Assembly (NCBI RefSeq): GCF_000717475.1
Contig: NZ_JPIK01000013.1
Location: 1-64,000 of the forward strand
Source of the DNA: Desulfonatronum thiodismutans
Lineage (GTDB): Bacteria > Desulfobacterota > Desulfovibrionia > Desulfovibrionales > Desulfonatronaceae
DNA: 64,000 nt
Direction: 5' to 3'
The position numbers were made by a program, and so were the translations under genes. Positions 17,494 to 26,381 of this stretch are shown here, piece after piece; position 1 is the first letter of the stretch; each line of letters starts with the position of its first letter. The notes below the pieces were generated by a model. It saw nothing but the letters and a program-made list of their open reading frames with translations. It ran no database searches and was not told where the DNA came from.

Positions 17494-18756
17494 GTGCCCC
17501 AGTCCTTCATCGCTTCAATTTCGCCCTCCATGCCATCCCTCCACGCTTGCCGATACATCAGCGCCTTGCCTTCGGCCGCGACGTCCGTACCGCGCGGCTT
17601 GGTCATCCTGGGCAGTACCGGCTCCATCGGTCGCAGCGCCCTGGCGGTGATCGGCGAACATCCGGAACGTTTTTTCGTGCTGGGACTGGCCGGAGGACGC
17701 AACGTCCGGCTTTTGGCCGAACAGGCCGCGCGGTGGCGGCCCGGGGTGCTGGCCGTGCTGGACGCGGCCCTGGCCGAGGAACTGCGGGGGCTGTTGCCCT
17801 CCGGTTATGCTCCGGACATCGTTCACGGACAGGGGGGCTACGAGGGGTTGGCCCGGATGCCTGAAGCCGAAATGGTCCTCTCCGCTCAGGTGGGCGCTGC
17901 CGGATTACCGGCCACGTTGGCCGCGGCCCGGGCCGGGAAGATCATCGCCCTGGCCAACAAGGAATCCCTGGTCCTGGCCGGAGCCATGATCCGCGACGCC
18001 TGCCGCCGATACGGGGCCATGATCCTGCCCGTGGACTCGGAGCACAACGCGGTGTTCCAGTCCTTGCACGGGGAAACGTCCTCCAATTTGCGGAGGATCA
18101 TCCTCACGGCCTCGGGCGGTCCGTTTCGGGATATGGACGCGGCTGAGCTGGACGCGGTCACGGTGGGTCAGGCCCTGGCTCATCCCAACTGGTCCATGGG
18201 CGCGAAGATCAGCGTGGATTCCGCGACCTTGATGAACAAAGGTCTGGAAGTGATCGAGGCCTGCCTGCTGTTCGGCCTGGATATGGATCAGGTGGCCGTG
18301 CTGATCCACCCCCAGAGCATTGTTCATTCCCTGGTGGAATTCACGGATCGCTCTCTGCTGGCCCACTTGGGTCCCGCGGACATGCAGGTGCCCATTTCCC
18401 ATTGCCTTGGGTACCCGGAGCGTCTGGGATTGAGCCTGGCCCCCCTGGATCTGCTACAGGCTGGAACACTGACTTTTCGTGAGCCTAGGACCGATCTCTT
18501 TCCCTGTCTGGAACTGGCTCGGGAGGCGTACCGCGCGGGCCCAAGCCATCTGGTGGTCCTGAACGCGGCCAACGAGGCCGCCGTGGACCTGTTCCTGCGC
18601 GAACGCATCCCCTTCATGCACATCCCGGCCCTGATCCGCTACGCCCTTGACGACCATGCCGGGCAGCCAGTGGATTCCCTGGAAGGCGTCCTGGAACTGA
18701 GCGCTCTCGTCCAGGGCCAGACGCGACGTTCGGCCGAAATCACCGCCGGGGTCTGA
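17494..18756 (+). CDS. dxr: 1-deoxy-D-xylulose 5-phosphate reductoisomerase
   Basis: Dxr converts DXP to MEP, the committed step of the non-mevalonate isoprenoid pathway, using NADPH. The 420-residue protein has the NADPH loop LGSTGSIG, ALANKESLVLAG, and the metal/substrate segment LPVDSEHNAVFQSL, then TASGGPF and HPNWSMGAKISVDSATLMNKGLEVIEA. The start is uncertain: GTG at 17494 gives ~35 residues before the GSTGSIG motif, and the ATG at 17530 still gives more than usual. Neither has a clear ribosome site. Confidence 0.97.
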   Translation: MPQSFIASISPSMPSLHACRYISALPSAATSVPRGLVILGSTGSIGRSALAVIGEHPERFFVLGLAGGRNVRLLAEQAARWRPGVLAVLDAALAEELRGLLPSGYAPDIVHGQGGYEGLARMPEAEMVLSAQVGAAGLPATLAAARAGKIIALANKESLVLAGAMIRDACRRYGAMILPVDSEHNAVFQSLHGETSSNLRRIILTASGGPFRDMDAAELDAVTVGQALAHPNWSMGAKISVDSATLMNKGLEVIEACLLFGLDMDQVAVLIHPQSIVHSLVEFTDRSLLAHLGPADMQVPISHCLGYPERLGLSLAPLDLLQAGTLTFREPRTDLFPCLELAREAYRAGPSHLVVLNAANEAAVDLFLRERIPFMHIPALIRYALDDHAGQPVDSLEGVLELSALVQGQTRRSAEITAGV

Positions 18757-18930
18757 GTTTCCTTGGCAAGACTTGACTTGCGGCCGGGAAGTCTCAAAGT
18801 ATCTCCCAAAACCGTTTCGCTTGCTCCCGCTCCACCGAGATGGACAGCCGACTGAAATTGATCGATTGTTTCCACCACATGTCGAGACGAGCCGGAGCTT
18901 CCTTCCAACCAAACAGCCATTGAGTTTCGA

Positions 18931-19995
18931 ATGCAAAGCGTCTTAGCCATTATTCTCGTCCTTGGGGTTCTGATTTTTTTTCATGAACTGGGCCACTTCC
19001 TCGTGGCCCGGCTGTTCAAGATCGGCGTGCCGGTTTTTGCGCTGGGATTCGGGCCGAAGCTGTTCGGGTTCCAATACGGCGACACGGAATATCGGCTTTG
19101 CGCCGTTCCTCTGGGCGGATACGTCAAGCTGGCCGGAGAGAGCGCCCAGGACGAGCTGGGCGAGGGGATTCCGCCTGAATCCAGTTTCAGCCTCCGGCCG
19201 CCCTGGCAACGTATCCTGGTGGTGGCCGCCGGCCCGGTCTTCAACTTTGTCCTGGCCGTAGTCATCTACTGGGGGCTTTTTTGGGCGCACGGACAGCAGG
19301 AATTGCTGCCCGTAGTGGGTCAGGTACTGGAGGACAGTCCGGCCCAGGCCGCGGATCTGCGGGACGGGGATATGGTCCTGAGTGTCAACGGCCAGGACAT
19401 CCGCTATTGGAGCGAACTGGCCGAGCGTATTCAGCAGTCCGAGGGGCAAACCATGCTCCTGACAGTGCAGCGGGAGAACCGGGTGGTGGACGTCTCGGCC
19501 CAGCCCCGGGTGGAGGTCCGCCAGAACCTGTTCGGCGAGGACATCAAGGTGGCCATGCTGGGCATCACGGCCTCGGGACAGACTCAATCCATCGCCTTGG
19601 GTCCGGGCACGGCCCTGATCGCCGGGGCGGAACAGACCTGGACCATCGTCGTGCTTACGGTGCAGGGAATCATCAAACTCATCGAACGGATCATTCCGGC
19701 GGACAACATCGGCGGACCGATCCTCATCGCCCAACTTGTCAGCGAGCAGGCCTCCGAAGGGCTGACCAACCTGCTGGCCCTGACCGCGCTGATCAGCATC
19801 AATCTCGGCCTGCTGAATCTTTTGCCGATACCAGTTCTGGATGGGGGGCACATTCTCTTCTACACCATCGAGACGATCACCGGGAAACCGCTCAACCCCA
19901 GGATGCAGGAAATCGCCTACAAGATCGGGATCGCCTTTCTGATCGCGCTGATGACCTTCGCGGTGTTCAATGACATCCATCGCTTCTTCAAGTGA
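18931..19995 (+). CDS. rseP: RIP site-2 protease RseP/RasP
   Basis: This intramembrane zinc protease, family M50, cleaves anti-sigma factors within the membrane. The 354-residue protein has the HExxH zinc site HELGH at 18-22 in the first membrane segment, a PDZ domain at about 125-200 (EDSPAQAADLRDGDMVLSVNG), and the C-terminal NLLPIPVLDGGHILFYTIE with the third metal ligand. One PDZ domain is present rather than the two of E. coli RseP, as in many non-enteric forms. It overlaps the start of tsaB by 26 nt. Confidence 0.97.
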   Translation: MQSVLAIILVLGVLIFFHELGHFLVARLFKIGVPVFALGFGPKLFGFQYGDTEYRLCAVPLGGYVKLAGESAQDELGEGIPPESSFSLRPPWQRILVVAAGPVFNFVLAVVIYWGLFWAHGQQELLPVVGQVLEDSPAQAADLRDGDMVLSVNGQDIRYWSELAERIQQSEGQTMLLTVQRENRVVDVSAQPRVEVRQNLFGEDIKVAMLGITASGQTQSIALGPGTALIAGAEQTWTIVVLTVQGIIKLIERIIPADNIGGPILIAQLVSEQASEGLTNLLALTALISINLGLLNLLPIPVLDGGHILFYTIETITGKPLNPRMQEIAYKIGIAFLIALMTFAVFNDIHRFFK

Positions 19996-20848
19996 CCGTG
20001 TTTCCACGGGGGCCAGTATTGCTGGAAGCGACGGTGGTTCATCTCAGCGCCTCCTGCTGACGCTGAACGGCGTGGAGGATCGGGTCCAGATAGTTCTGTC
20101 TCAGGGAACCTCCCTGGTCCTGCACCAGGAATGGGCTGCTCCGGCACGGGTAATGCGCTTTCTGGTCCCGGCCCTGGAGCAAGCTCTCAATCTTCTCGGG
20201 CTGAAAATGCACGATCTTTCCGGCATCGCCTGCGTCCGGGGGCCGGGCAATTTCACCGGCCTGCGCCTTTGTCTGGCAACGACCTATGGTCTGGCCTTGG
20301 GCGCGGGCCTGCCCATGACCGGGCTGGATTACCTGCCTTTGCTGGCCGCTGGCCCGGCCCCGCTGCTCCAGGGCCGCTTGGCCGTACTGACCCATGCCCG
20401 GACCCGGCTGGTCCATGCCCAGTCGTTTCAGATCACCGTCCCTTCTGCTTCCCGGGAAATCTCGACCGAACCTCGCGTCATGCCCCTGAACGATCCGCGA
20501 ATTCTGGCCGTGGACGTTCCGGACGATCTCCATGCGGTTTTGGGCAATGACGACCATCCGTTGTATCTGTTGGGCAGCGGGGTGCGGCGCAACCTGGAGT
20601 GGATCAAAGCCGGATTGCCCCAGGCGCGCATTCTTGATCCTTCCTGGGATGCTCCCCAAAGCCACGTCTTGATTCAGGCGGCCATGAACGCCACATTCGG
20701 CTTAACGCCCATCGAACCGCTGTACCTGCGTCCCTGCGATGCCGAGGAGAACCTGGAGTTTTTCGCAGCCAAACGAGGCTTTAGCGGCCGGGAGGCCAGG
20801 GATAGAATCCGGGAAGAAACGACCGGGGAAGTGGAGGAACGAGCATGA
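19970..20848 (+). CDS. tsaB: TsaB-like protein of tRNA t6A synthesis
   Basis: TsaB pairs with TsaD to place threonylcarbamoyl on A37 of ANN-decoding tRNAs. The 292-residue protein has the ASKHA-fold TsaB stretch LSGIACVRGPGNFTGLRLCLATTYGLALG, the best family marker, at about 80-110. The usual N-terminal DTS motif is replaced by LTLNGVED, as in divergent TsaB forms. The first ~25 residues are Ser-rich and overlap rseP, so a later start is possible. The C-terminus overlaps the next gene by 4 nt. Confidence 0.85.
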   Translation: MTSIASSSDRVSTGASIAGSDGGSSQRLLLTLNGVEDRVQIVLSQGTSLVLHQEWAAPARVMRFLVPALEQALNLLGLKMHDLSGIACVRGPGNFTGLRLCLATTYGLALGAGLPMTGLDYLPLLAAGPAPLLQGRLAVLTHARTRLVHAQSFQITVPSASREISTEPRVMPLNDPRILAVDVPDDLHAVLGNDDHPLYLLGSGVRRNLEWIKAGLPQARILDPSWDAPQSHVLIQAAMNATFGLTPIEPLYLRPCDAEENLEFFAAKRGFSGREARDRIREETTGEVEERA

Positions 20849-23166
20849 CGACCACGCGTAAGGTCTGCATCCATGGGCATTACTATCAGCCCCCGCGCGT
20901 TGATCCGTGGCTGCGCGAGCTGCTGCCCGAGGGCAGTGCCGCGCCGGGGCTGAACTGGAACCAGCGGATTTTGGAGGAGTCCTACGCGCCGTTGGCCTGG
21001 GCCAGACGCAGGGACGCCCAGGGGCGGATCACGGACTTGGTCAATTGCTACGCCTGGACCAGCTTCAATTTCGGCCCGACCCTGCTTTCCTGGCTGGAAC
21101 AGGCCGATCCCGCGTGCTATGCCCGGATTCTGGATGCCGACCGCCAGAGCCTGGAGCGCTGGGGACACGGCAATGCCCTGGCCCAATGTTACCATCACAT
21201 CATCATGCCCCTGGCCTCGCCCCTGGACAAGGAAGCGCAACTGGCCTGGACCGCGGCGGACTTTCGGGTCCGTTACAGGCGTGATCCGGAAGGGCTTTGG
21301 CTCTCCGAAGCAGCCGTGGACATGCCGACCCTGGAAGCCGTGGCCCAGGCCGGATTCCGCTTCGTGGTCCTGGCCCCGCGCCAAGCCCGGGCCGTGGCGG
21401 ATATGGACGGCGCGAACCAGCGCGACGTGGATGAAACCAGTCTGGACATTCGCGAGCCGTATGCCGCCGCGTTGTCTTCCGGGCGGGAGCTGGCCGTGTT
21501 TTTTTATCACGGGCCGATTTCCCAGGCCGTGGCCTTTGAACGGCTCTTGGAAGACGGTGAGCGCTACTTCCAGCGGATTACCCAGGCCGCGGACCGGGGC
21601 CTGCTCTGCGTGGCCACGGACGGTGAGACCTACGGTCACCATTTTTCCTTCGGAGAGATGGCCCTGGCTTATGTCCTGGAGCAGATTCGCCGGGGGCGGG
21701 ATGGATTGAGCCTGACCAACTTCGCGGCCTATCTGGCCGACAATCCGCCCGCTCGCCGAATACTGCTCCATGAGCCGTCCTCCTGGAGCTGCGTCCATGG
21801 AGTGGAGCGCTGGCGCTCGGATTGCGGCTGCGCCGACGGCGGGCATCCAGGCTGGAATCAACGCTGGCGCGGGCCGCTACGCGATGCCCTGCATCGCAAC
21901 AAGCAGCGCGTGGACGAGCATTATTTCACTGTTGGGCGGGGCTGTTTCACCGACCCCCGACAAGCCTTGCTGGATTATGGCCGGGTGTTGGCTCATGGCG
22001 TCTCGCGAACCGATTTTCTCGACCAGCATGCCACTCCAGGACTTTCTCCGGAGGAGCGGAAAACCGCCGTCAACCTGCTGGCCATGCAGGAATGGGCCAT
22101 GTGCTCCCTGGCCAGTTGCGCCTGGTTCTTCGACGAGATCAGCCGGGTGGAGCCCCTCAACGCCATGGCCTACGCCCTGCGCTCCATGGAACTGGCCCAG
22201 TCCACCGGATCCGGAGACTGGTCACCGGATTTCGTTCGGATCATGGCCGCGGCGGAGTCGAACATCCCGGGCAAGGGCACGGGAGCGGACCTGTGGGGCA
22301 CCCATGTCCTGCCCCGAAGCATGAACCTAGCTTCCTGGACACAGCTCGGCCTGCTCATGGACGGCGTGGATGAAGATGGCCCGGTCTTGAGCCGTGATCA
22401 CGGGCGATCCATCCAGCGAAACTGGCTTGGAGCGGAACTGGTCCTGGAGCCGGAGTTGGAGCCTGGGCCCGACGGACCGGAGGTTCGGGGTCGCGGTCGG
22501 CTGACGTGGTCCGACACCGGAGTCGCCGAGGCATTCTCCTGGAGTTGGAAGGCGGAGCAAGTCGAGCGGGGCGTCGGCGTCGTGACCGTGAATACCCCGG
22601 AAGGAGCCGTGCATTCCTGCTCCGTGGCGGACTTGGCCTGGAACAGGCGTGAGTTAGTCTCCCTGGCCTTGTTGGAACGCCAAACTCAGGCTTGGTGGCT
22701 GGGGCAGCTTCGATTCGCGAGGTCGGCCTCGGGCCATTTTCAAGGCTATCAGGAAGACCAGCATCGTCCGATTCGTGAGGATGTCTGGATGCTCAACCTT
22801 CCCGCTCTGGCCTGGGCTGTACTCGTCCTGGGTCGGGGGGCTGACGACCAGGAGGAATTCCTCTCCTTTCTGCGCACCAACTGGCGACCGCTGAGGGAAT
22901 TCGATATCCGCCTGGCCGGGCACCTTCTGGAACTGCTGTCTTTCGAGCAACCGGACTGGGCCGAGGCGGGCCAAATATTGGAACGCATCGTGGCCCTGGC
23001 CGTGCCGCTCAATCTGTGGGTCGTGGAGAACCGGCTTTGGGAATTGAGCCGGAAGTTTCCTGAAGCAGCGGGCTTGGCCCGGAAGCTCGGCATTCATCCT
23101 CAAACAGAGGCCCCGAGGGGTATAGGCACGACGGGCATAGCGGGCGAAACAGGCAGGCTCAGGTGA
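20845..23166 (+). CDS. GH57-family glycoside hydrolase with DUF3536
   Basis: This 773-residue protein starts with KVCIHGHYYQPPR, the opening of the glycoside hydrolase 57 barrel that carries amylase and branching-enzyme activities. Later segments LLCVATDGETYGHHFSFGEMAL (~255) and HEPSSWSCVHGVERWRSDCGC (~310) fit the DUF3536-associated GH57 subgroup. No signal peptide is seen, so it is probably cytoplasmic and acts on an intracellular alpha-glucan or similar polymer. The start overlaps the tsaB stop (ATGA), and the next gene also overlaps it by 4 nt. The substrate is unknown. Confidence 0.85.
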   Translation: MTTTRKVCIHGHYYQPPRVDPWLRELLPEGSAAPGLNWNQRILEESYAPLAWARRRDAQGRITDLVNCYAWTSFNFGPTLLSWLEQADPACYARILDADRQSLERWGHGNALAQCYHHIIMPLASPLDKEAQLAWTAADFRVRYRRDPEGLWLSEAAVDMPTLEAVAQAGFRFVVLAPRQARAVADMDGANQRDVDETSLDIREPYAAALSSGRELAVFFYHGPISQAVAFERLLEDGERYFQRITQAADRGLLCVATDGETYGHHFSFGEMALAYVLEQIRRGRDGLSLTNFAAYLADNPPARRILLHEPSSWSCVHGVERWRSDCGCADGGHPGWNQRWRGPLRDALHRNKQRVDEHYFTVGRGCFTDPRQALLDYGRVLAHGVSRTDFLDQHATPGLSPEERKTAVNLLAMQEWAMCSLASCAWFFDEISRVEPLNAMAYALRSMELAQSTGSGDWSPDFVRIMAAAESNIPGKGTGADLWGTHVLPRSMNLASWTQLGLLMDGVDEDGPVLSRDHGRSIQRNWLGAELVLEPELEPGPDGPEVRGRGRLTWSDTGVAEAFSWSWKAEQVERGVGVVTVNTPEGAVHSCSVADLAWNRRELVSLALLERQTQAWWLGQLRFARSASGHFQGYQEDQHRPIREDVWMLNLPALAWAVLVLGRGADDQEEFLSFLRTNWRPLREFDIRLAGHLLELLSFEQPDWAEAGQILERIVALAVPLNLWVVENRLWELSRKFPEAAGLARKLGIHPQTEAPRGIGTTGIAGETGRLR

Positions 23167-23642
23167 TCACCCGTTCCATACATATCCTCCCCTGGGTCGT
23201 CGCCCTGGCCTTGGCCGTAGCCTGCCTGTCTCTCTACGCCAAGTTGCACCAATCCCGGGACGCTCTGCGCCTGTGCGAAATGGAAAGCCGTGACTTACGG
23301 GAGCAGCTGGACGTGGCCAACCTGGCTCCGCTGCTCTCCATTCAGCGCGAAATCCAGCCCAGGCTGAGCGAGTTCGAGCTGCGCCGCTTGCAGCGCAAGG
23401 GCTTGTCCAACCCGGTCTACGACCTGATCCAGGACCTCGCCGACCGCTCGGACCTGATCCCGGCCGAGGCCTTTTTCGGCGGCAGCATGCACATCATCAC
23501 CGGAGAAACCTACGTGCTCACCGACAAATGGGTTCTGGCCGGGTTCGAGGACGGCCACGTCCGCGGCAATCTCTGGCTGGAGTACGACGTGGACCAAGCA
23601 GGGCACATCTCCTGGCGTGTTCTGGGCTGGTACATGAATTGA
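23163..23642 (+). CDS. Small membrane-anchored protein, unknown function
   Basis: This 159-residue protein starts with a GTG overlapping the GH57 stop. Residues ~8-27 form one hydrophobic anchor (ILPWVVALALAVACLSLYA), followed by a charged helical stretch and a C-terminal strand-rich part ending HISWRVLGWYMN. I recognise no family. The tight coupling to the GH57 gene suggests shared expression rather than a shown common job. Likely faces the periplasm. Confidence 0.75.
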   Translation: MITRSIHILPWVVALALAVACLSLYAKLHQSRDALRLCEMESRDLREQLDVANLAPLLSIQREIQPRLSEFELRRLQRKGLSNPVYDLIQDLADRSDLIPAEAFFGGSMHIITGETYVLTDKWVLAGFEDGHVRGNLWLEYDVDQAGHISWRVLGWYMN

Positions 23643-23697
23643 GGGCTTTTGTCCGGTACGCAACGTTTTTTCACAACATGACACACGGGGAGAGGTC

Positions 23698-23919
23698 ATG
23701 CACAATCTTGAGTTACGTGAAATACCCGTTGATCAAAGGATACGGATTGTTGAGGAAATTTGGGACTCCATCGCGGCTGACCAACAGCTCATTGAGATAA
23801 GCGACGCTCAACGGGAATTGCTGAATATTCGCCTTGATGCGTTTGAGTCGGACCTTGACTATGGGACTGATGCCAAAATAGTCATCGAGAGAGTTCGAGA
23901 AAAGCTGTGCAGCATATAG
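23698..23919 (+). CDS. Addiction module antitoxin, TIGR02574 type
   Basis: This 73-residue protein matches the small addiction-module component family (CHP02574): IPVDQRIRIVEEIWDSIAAD near the start, followed by an acidic helical C-terminus. Such proteins neutralise a RelE/ParE-type toxin encoded next to them. The ATG follows GGGGAGAGG. It overlaps the downstream toxin by 13 nt. Base composition is AT-richer than the neighbours, consistent with acquisition. Confidence 0.9.
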   Translation: MHNLELREIPVDQRIRIVEEIWDSIAADQQLIEISDAQRELLNIRLDAFESDLDYGTDAKIVIERVREKLCSI

Positions 23920-24203
23920 TGCGATTCAGAAAAGAAGCCGAGACGGATATCGAAAATGCATCTGTATGGTATGAAAAGCAATTTCTTGGTCTCGGACATG
24001 AATTCTTGGATAAAATTGATGAATCGCTGGATGCGATTCAGAATAATCCACTTATGTATCCTGTTGTTCATCGGGATACTCGCCGAGCATTGATCGGTAA
24101 GTTTCCCTTTGCAATATACTACCGAATCCTCGATGGATTTATTATTGTCGTTGCTGTGATGCACGGTAGCCGCAATCCTCTCTGCTGGAAGGAAAGAAAC
24201 TGA
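23907..24203 (+). CDS. RelE/ParE family toxin
   Basis: This 98-residue protein has the ParE/RelE layout: VRFRKEAETDIENASVWYEK at the N-terminus, a middle helix pair, then RRALIGKFPFAIYYRILDG and a strand ending in a basic HGSRNP segment. Partner of the preceding antitoxin. RelE-type toxins cut mRNA on the ribosome while ParE types poison gyrase; sequence alone does not decide. The start is a GTG inside the antitoxin gene; a second GTG lies at 23919. Confidence 0.9.
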   Translation: MQHIVRFRKEAETDIENASVWYEKQFLGLGHEFLDKIDESLDAIQNNPLMYPVVHRDTRRALIGKFPFAIYYRILDGFIIVVAVMHGSRNPLCWKERN

Positions 24204-25348
24204 TTACTCCATCTCATACTTTTCCGGATAATCGCCGTATCTGTTTTTCCCACGCACTTCGCGTTGCTCTACTGACCGGAATTCTGTCGTTGCTCTTTGG
24301 CTGCGACCAACCCTCGGAACATGTCTTTCGCGGGACGACCATGGGCACGGCGTACGCGGTGCGCACGATAAATCCCCCGGCTTCGGCCCTTTCCGGCCTG
24401 GATCAGGCCATCCGCGACCGCCTGGAGCGAATCAACGCCTCCATGTCCGTCTATCGCCCGGAAAGTGAAATCTCCCGGTTCAACGCCCTGGCCATGGGCG
24501 AATCCATGCCCATCTCCGAAGACTTCGAGTACGTCCTCCGCGTTTCCGCTCAGATTTACGATCAGACCGGAGGAGCGTTCGACCCGACGGTCAAACCCTT
24601 GCTGGACCTCTGGGGCTTCGGCCCGGGAGCCGCGAACCGGGAAACGCGGCATCCTCCCTCGGAAGAAGCCGTGCGCCATGCACTGGCCTCAGTGGGGCTG
24701 CACAGGGTTGACGCCTCGACACCCGGACGGCTGGGCAAGTTGCATCCGGACGTGCAACTGGATCTGGGGGCCGTGGCCAAGGGGTTTGCCGTGGACGCGC
24801 TAACCGAACTGCTGGTGGACCGAGGGATTCGAGACTTTCTGGTGGACATCGGCGGCGACGTCCGTGTTTCCGGACGCAACTCGGAAGGGGAGCCGTGGCG
24901 CATCGGGGTGAACCAACCAGAACGAGGCCAAGACTGGGACGAGGTCCTGCTGGTGCTGCGCCCTGGCCGCGGCGCTGTACTGACCAGCGGCGACTACCGG
25001 CAATTCTTCGAACGTGATGGACATTTTTTCAGCCACATCCTGGACCCACGCACCGGCCGCCCGCTGGAAAATGGCGTGGCCAGCGTCACCGTCCTGGCCG
25101 AAAACGCGACCCTGGCCGACGCTCTGGTCACTGGGCTGATGGTGCTCGGCGTTGAAAAAGGCCTGGAACTCGTGGAATCCCTGCCCGACATGGAGGCGTT
25201 GTTTCTGTTCAGGGGGGGAGAGGAAGTCGTTGAGGATCTTCGGGATGCCCGCAGTTCGGGGTTTGATCGTGTCGGGGGGATGCCGTCGGAAAACGGCGTG
25301 GGCTATGAGATGGTTGTCTCACTGGAGAGCGGAAGGCTTATCAACTGA
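24203..25348 (+). CDS. apbE: ApbE-type FAD:protein FMN transferase, lipoprotein
   Basis: ApbE attaches FMN covalently to threonine residues of Rnf/Nqr-type redox proteins in the periplasm. Core motifs are clear: GTTMGTAYAVR, the FDPTVKPLLDLWGFG region, DLGAVAKGFAVDAL and LVDIGGDVRVSG, and the C-terminal THILDP-like SHILDPRTGRPL. A lipoprotein signal is visible (hydrophobic VALLTGILSLL then FGC, cysteine at ~34), but its coding frame has no ATG, GTG or TTG upstream of it. Only ATT (24203) or CTG (24200, 24185) are available, with AAGGA at 24189-24193. The TTG at 24290 would remove the signal. I give 24203 as the likely start. Confidence 0.9.
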   Translation: MTPSHTFPDNRRICFSHALRVALLTGILSLLFGCDQPSEHVFRGTTMGTAYAVRTINPPASALSGLDQAIRDRLERINASMSVYRPESEISRFNALAMGESMPISEDFEYVLRVSAQIYDQTGGAFDPTVKPLLDLWGFGPGAANRETRHPPSEEAVRHALASVGLHRVDASTPGRLGKLHPDVQLDLGAVAKGFAVDALTELLVDRGIRDFLVDIGGDVRVSGRNSEGEPWRIGVNQPERGQDWDEVLLVLRPGRGAVLTSGDYRQFFERDGHFFSHILDPRTGRPLENGVASVTVLAENATLADALVTGLMVLGVEKGLELVESLPDMEALFLFRGGEEVVEDLRDARSSGFDRVGGMPSENGVGYEMVVSLESGRLIN

Positions 25349-25504
25349 ACTCCCGCGGAGGTGGACGGCTAGAGAGAGAAAAAGGTCAGGGGCAGGTTTG
25401 CTCTCACGGTTGCTTTGCTCTGGAAAATGATTGAGGATGCTTGCAACTTGAAAGGATTTTTGAAAATATGATGGAAACAACACCACCAATGGGAGTACAT
25501 TGTT

Positions 25505-26212
25505 ATGGATAAGAAAAGCTGGTTGCAGAAATTGGAGTCCATGGAGCAAGAGCGCCAAGAAGTCGAAGCTCCCGAAGAGGAGCGGGGGACGTTGCGAGAC
25601 ACGCTCGAAGGAAGAGGGAAATATGTGATCCTGGGAGGCGTCGGCCTGTTTGTGCTGGTTCTGCTGGTGATCATCGCCTCTTCCGGCGGAGGGAGTAAAT
25701 CGGATCGTGATCTTCATGATATCCTGGCTCGGCTGGAGGTCATCGAGACCAAGCTTGTCGGGTTGGAAAATCAGGAGAGTGGGCGGCAGCAGGCCTTGGT
25801 GCGGATGCAGGGAGATTTTAGCATCTTGACCATGCGGGTGGACAAGCTTTCGCGCGAAATGAAGGAGCAAGCCGCCGAGTCCACGCCGCGCCCGGAACAG
25901 CGCCAAGCCGCGACCCAGCCAGCCAGACAGCAGCCCGCCCCTCAACCGGTGCAACAGCCCGCCCAGCAACCGGCCCAGCCCCGGCAGCAGCAGGCCGTCG
26001 CGACCCCGTCTCCCGCTCCTCAGCCTGCCCCGGGGCCGACCGAGCAGCAACGCCCGGCTGCATCCAGACCGGTGACCCACGAAGTACAGCCCGGCGAAAC
26101 CCTGTTCCGGATCAGCCGAGCCTACGGGGTGAGCGTGGACGACCTGCGCCGGTTGAACAACATTTCCGGAGACCGGATCAACCCTGGCCAAGTCCTCAAG
26201 GTTCGTCCGTAG
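25505..26212 (+). CDS. LysM-domain membrane protein
   Basis: This 235-residue protein is anchored by one membrane segment (~40-60, YVILGGVGLFVLVLLVIIA). A coiled-coil region (~75-125), a Gln/Pro/Ala-rich linker (~130-185) and a C-terminal LysM domain (VTHEVQPGETLFRISRAYG ... VLKVRP) follow. LysM binds peptidoglycan, so the protein probably tethers the inner membrane to the wall across a flexible linker. No enzymatic domain is seen. GGGAG precedes the ATG. Confidence 0.88.
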   Translation: MDKKSWLQKLESMEQERQEVEAPEEERGTLRDTLEGRGKYVILGGVGLFVLVLLVIIASSGGGSKSDRDLHDILARLEVIETKLVGLENQESGRQQALVRMQGDFSILTMRVDKLSREMKEQAAESTPRPEQRQAATQPARQQPAPQPVQQPAQQPAQPRQQQAVATPSPAPQPAPGPTEQQRPAASRPVTHEVQPGETLFRISRAYGVSVDDLRRLNNISGDRINPGQVLKVRP

Positions 26213-26261
26213 CCTTCACTCCGGCTGACGGTTCCGCGTCTTGCTCTGATAAGAAGCGTGT

Positions 26262-26286
26262 TTCCCGCATTGTCCCAATGCGGGAA
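26262..26286 (+). other. Perfect hairpin before the cyclase gene
   Basis: An 11-bp perfect stem (26262-26272 with 26276-26286) has a 3-nt loop. It ends on the first A of the ATG at 26286, which argues against that ATG as the start of the following gene. It has no T-run. It may end or modulate the LysM-gene message. Confidence 0.6.
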
Positions 26287-26381
26287 TGATGTTTTCCTTC
26301 TTGGAGCCCTTTGCGTTGTCCTTTTTTGGGCGAAGCGGGCGGCTCAAGAACAATGCCTCCAGCGCGACGGGGAATGCGGAG

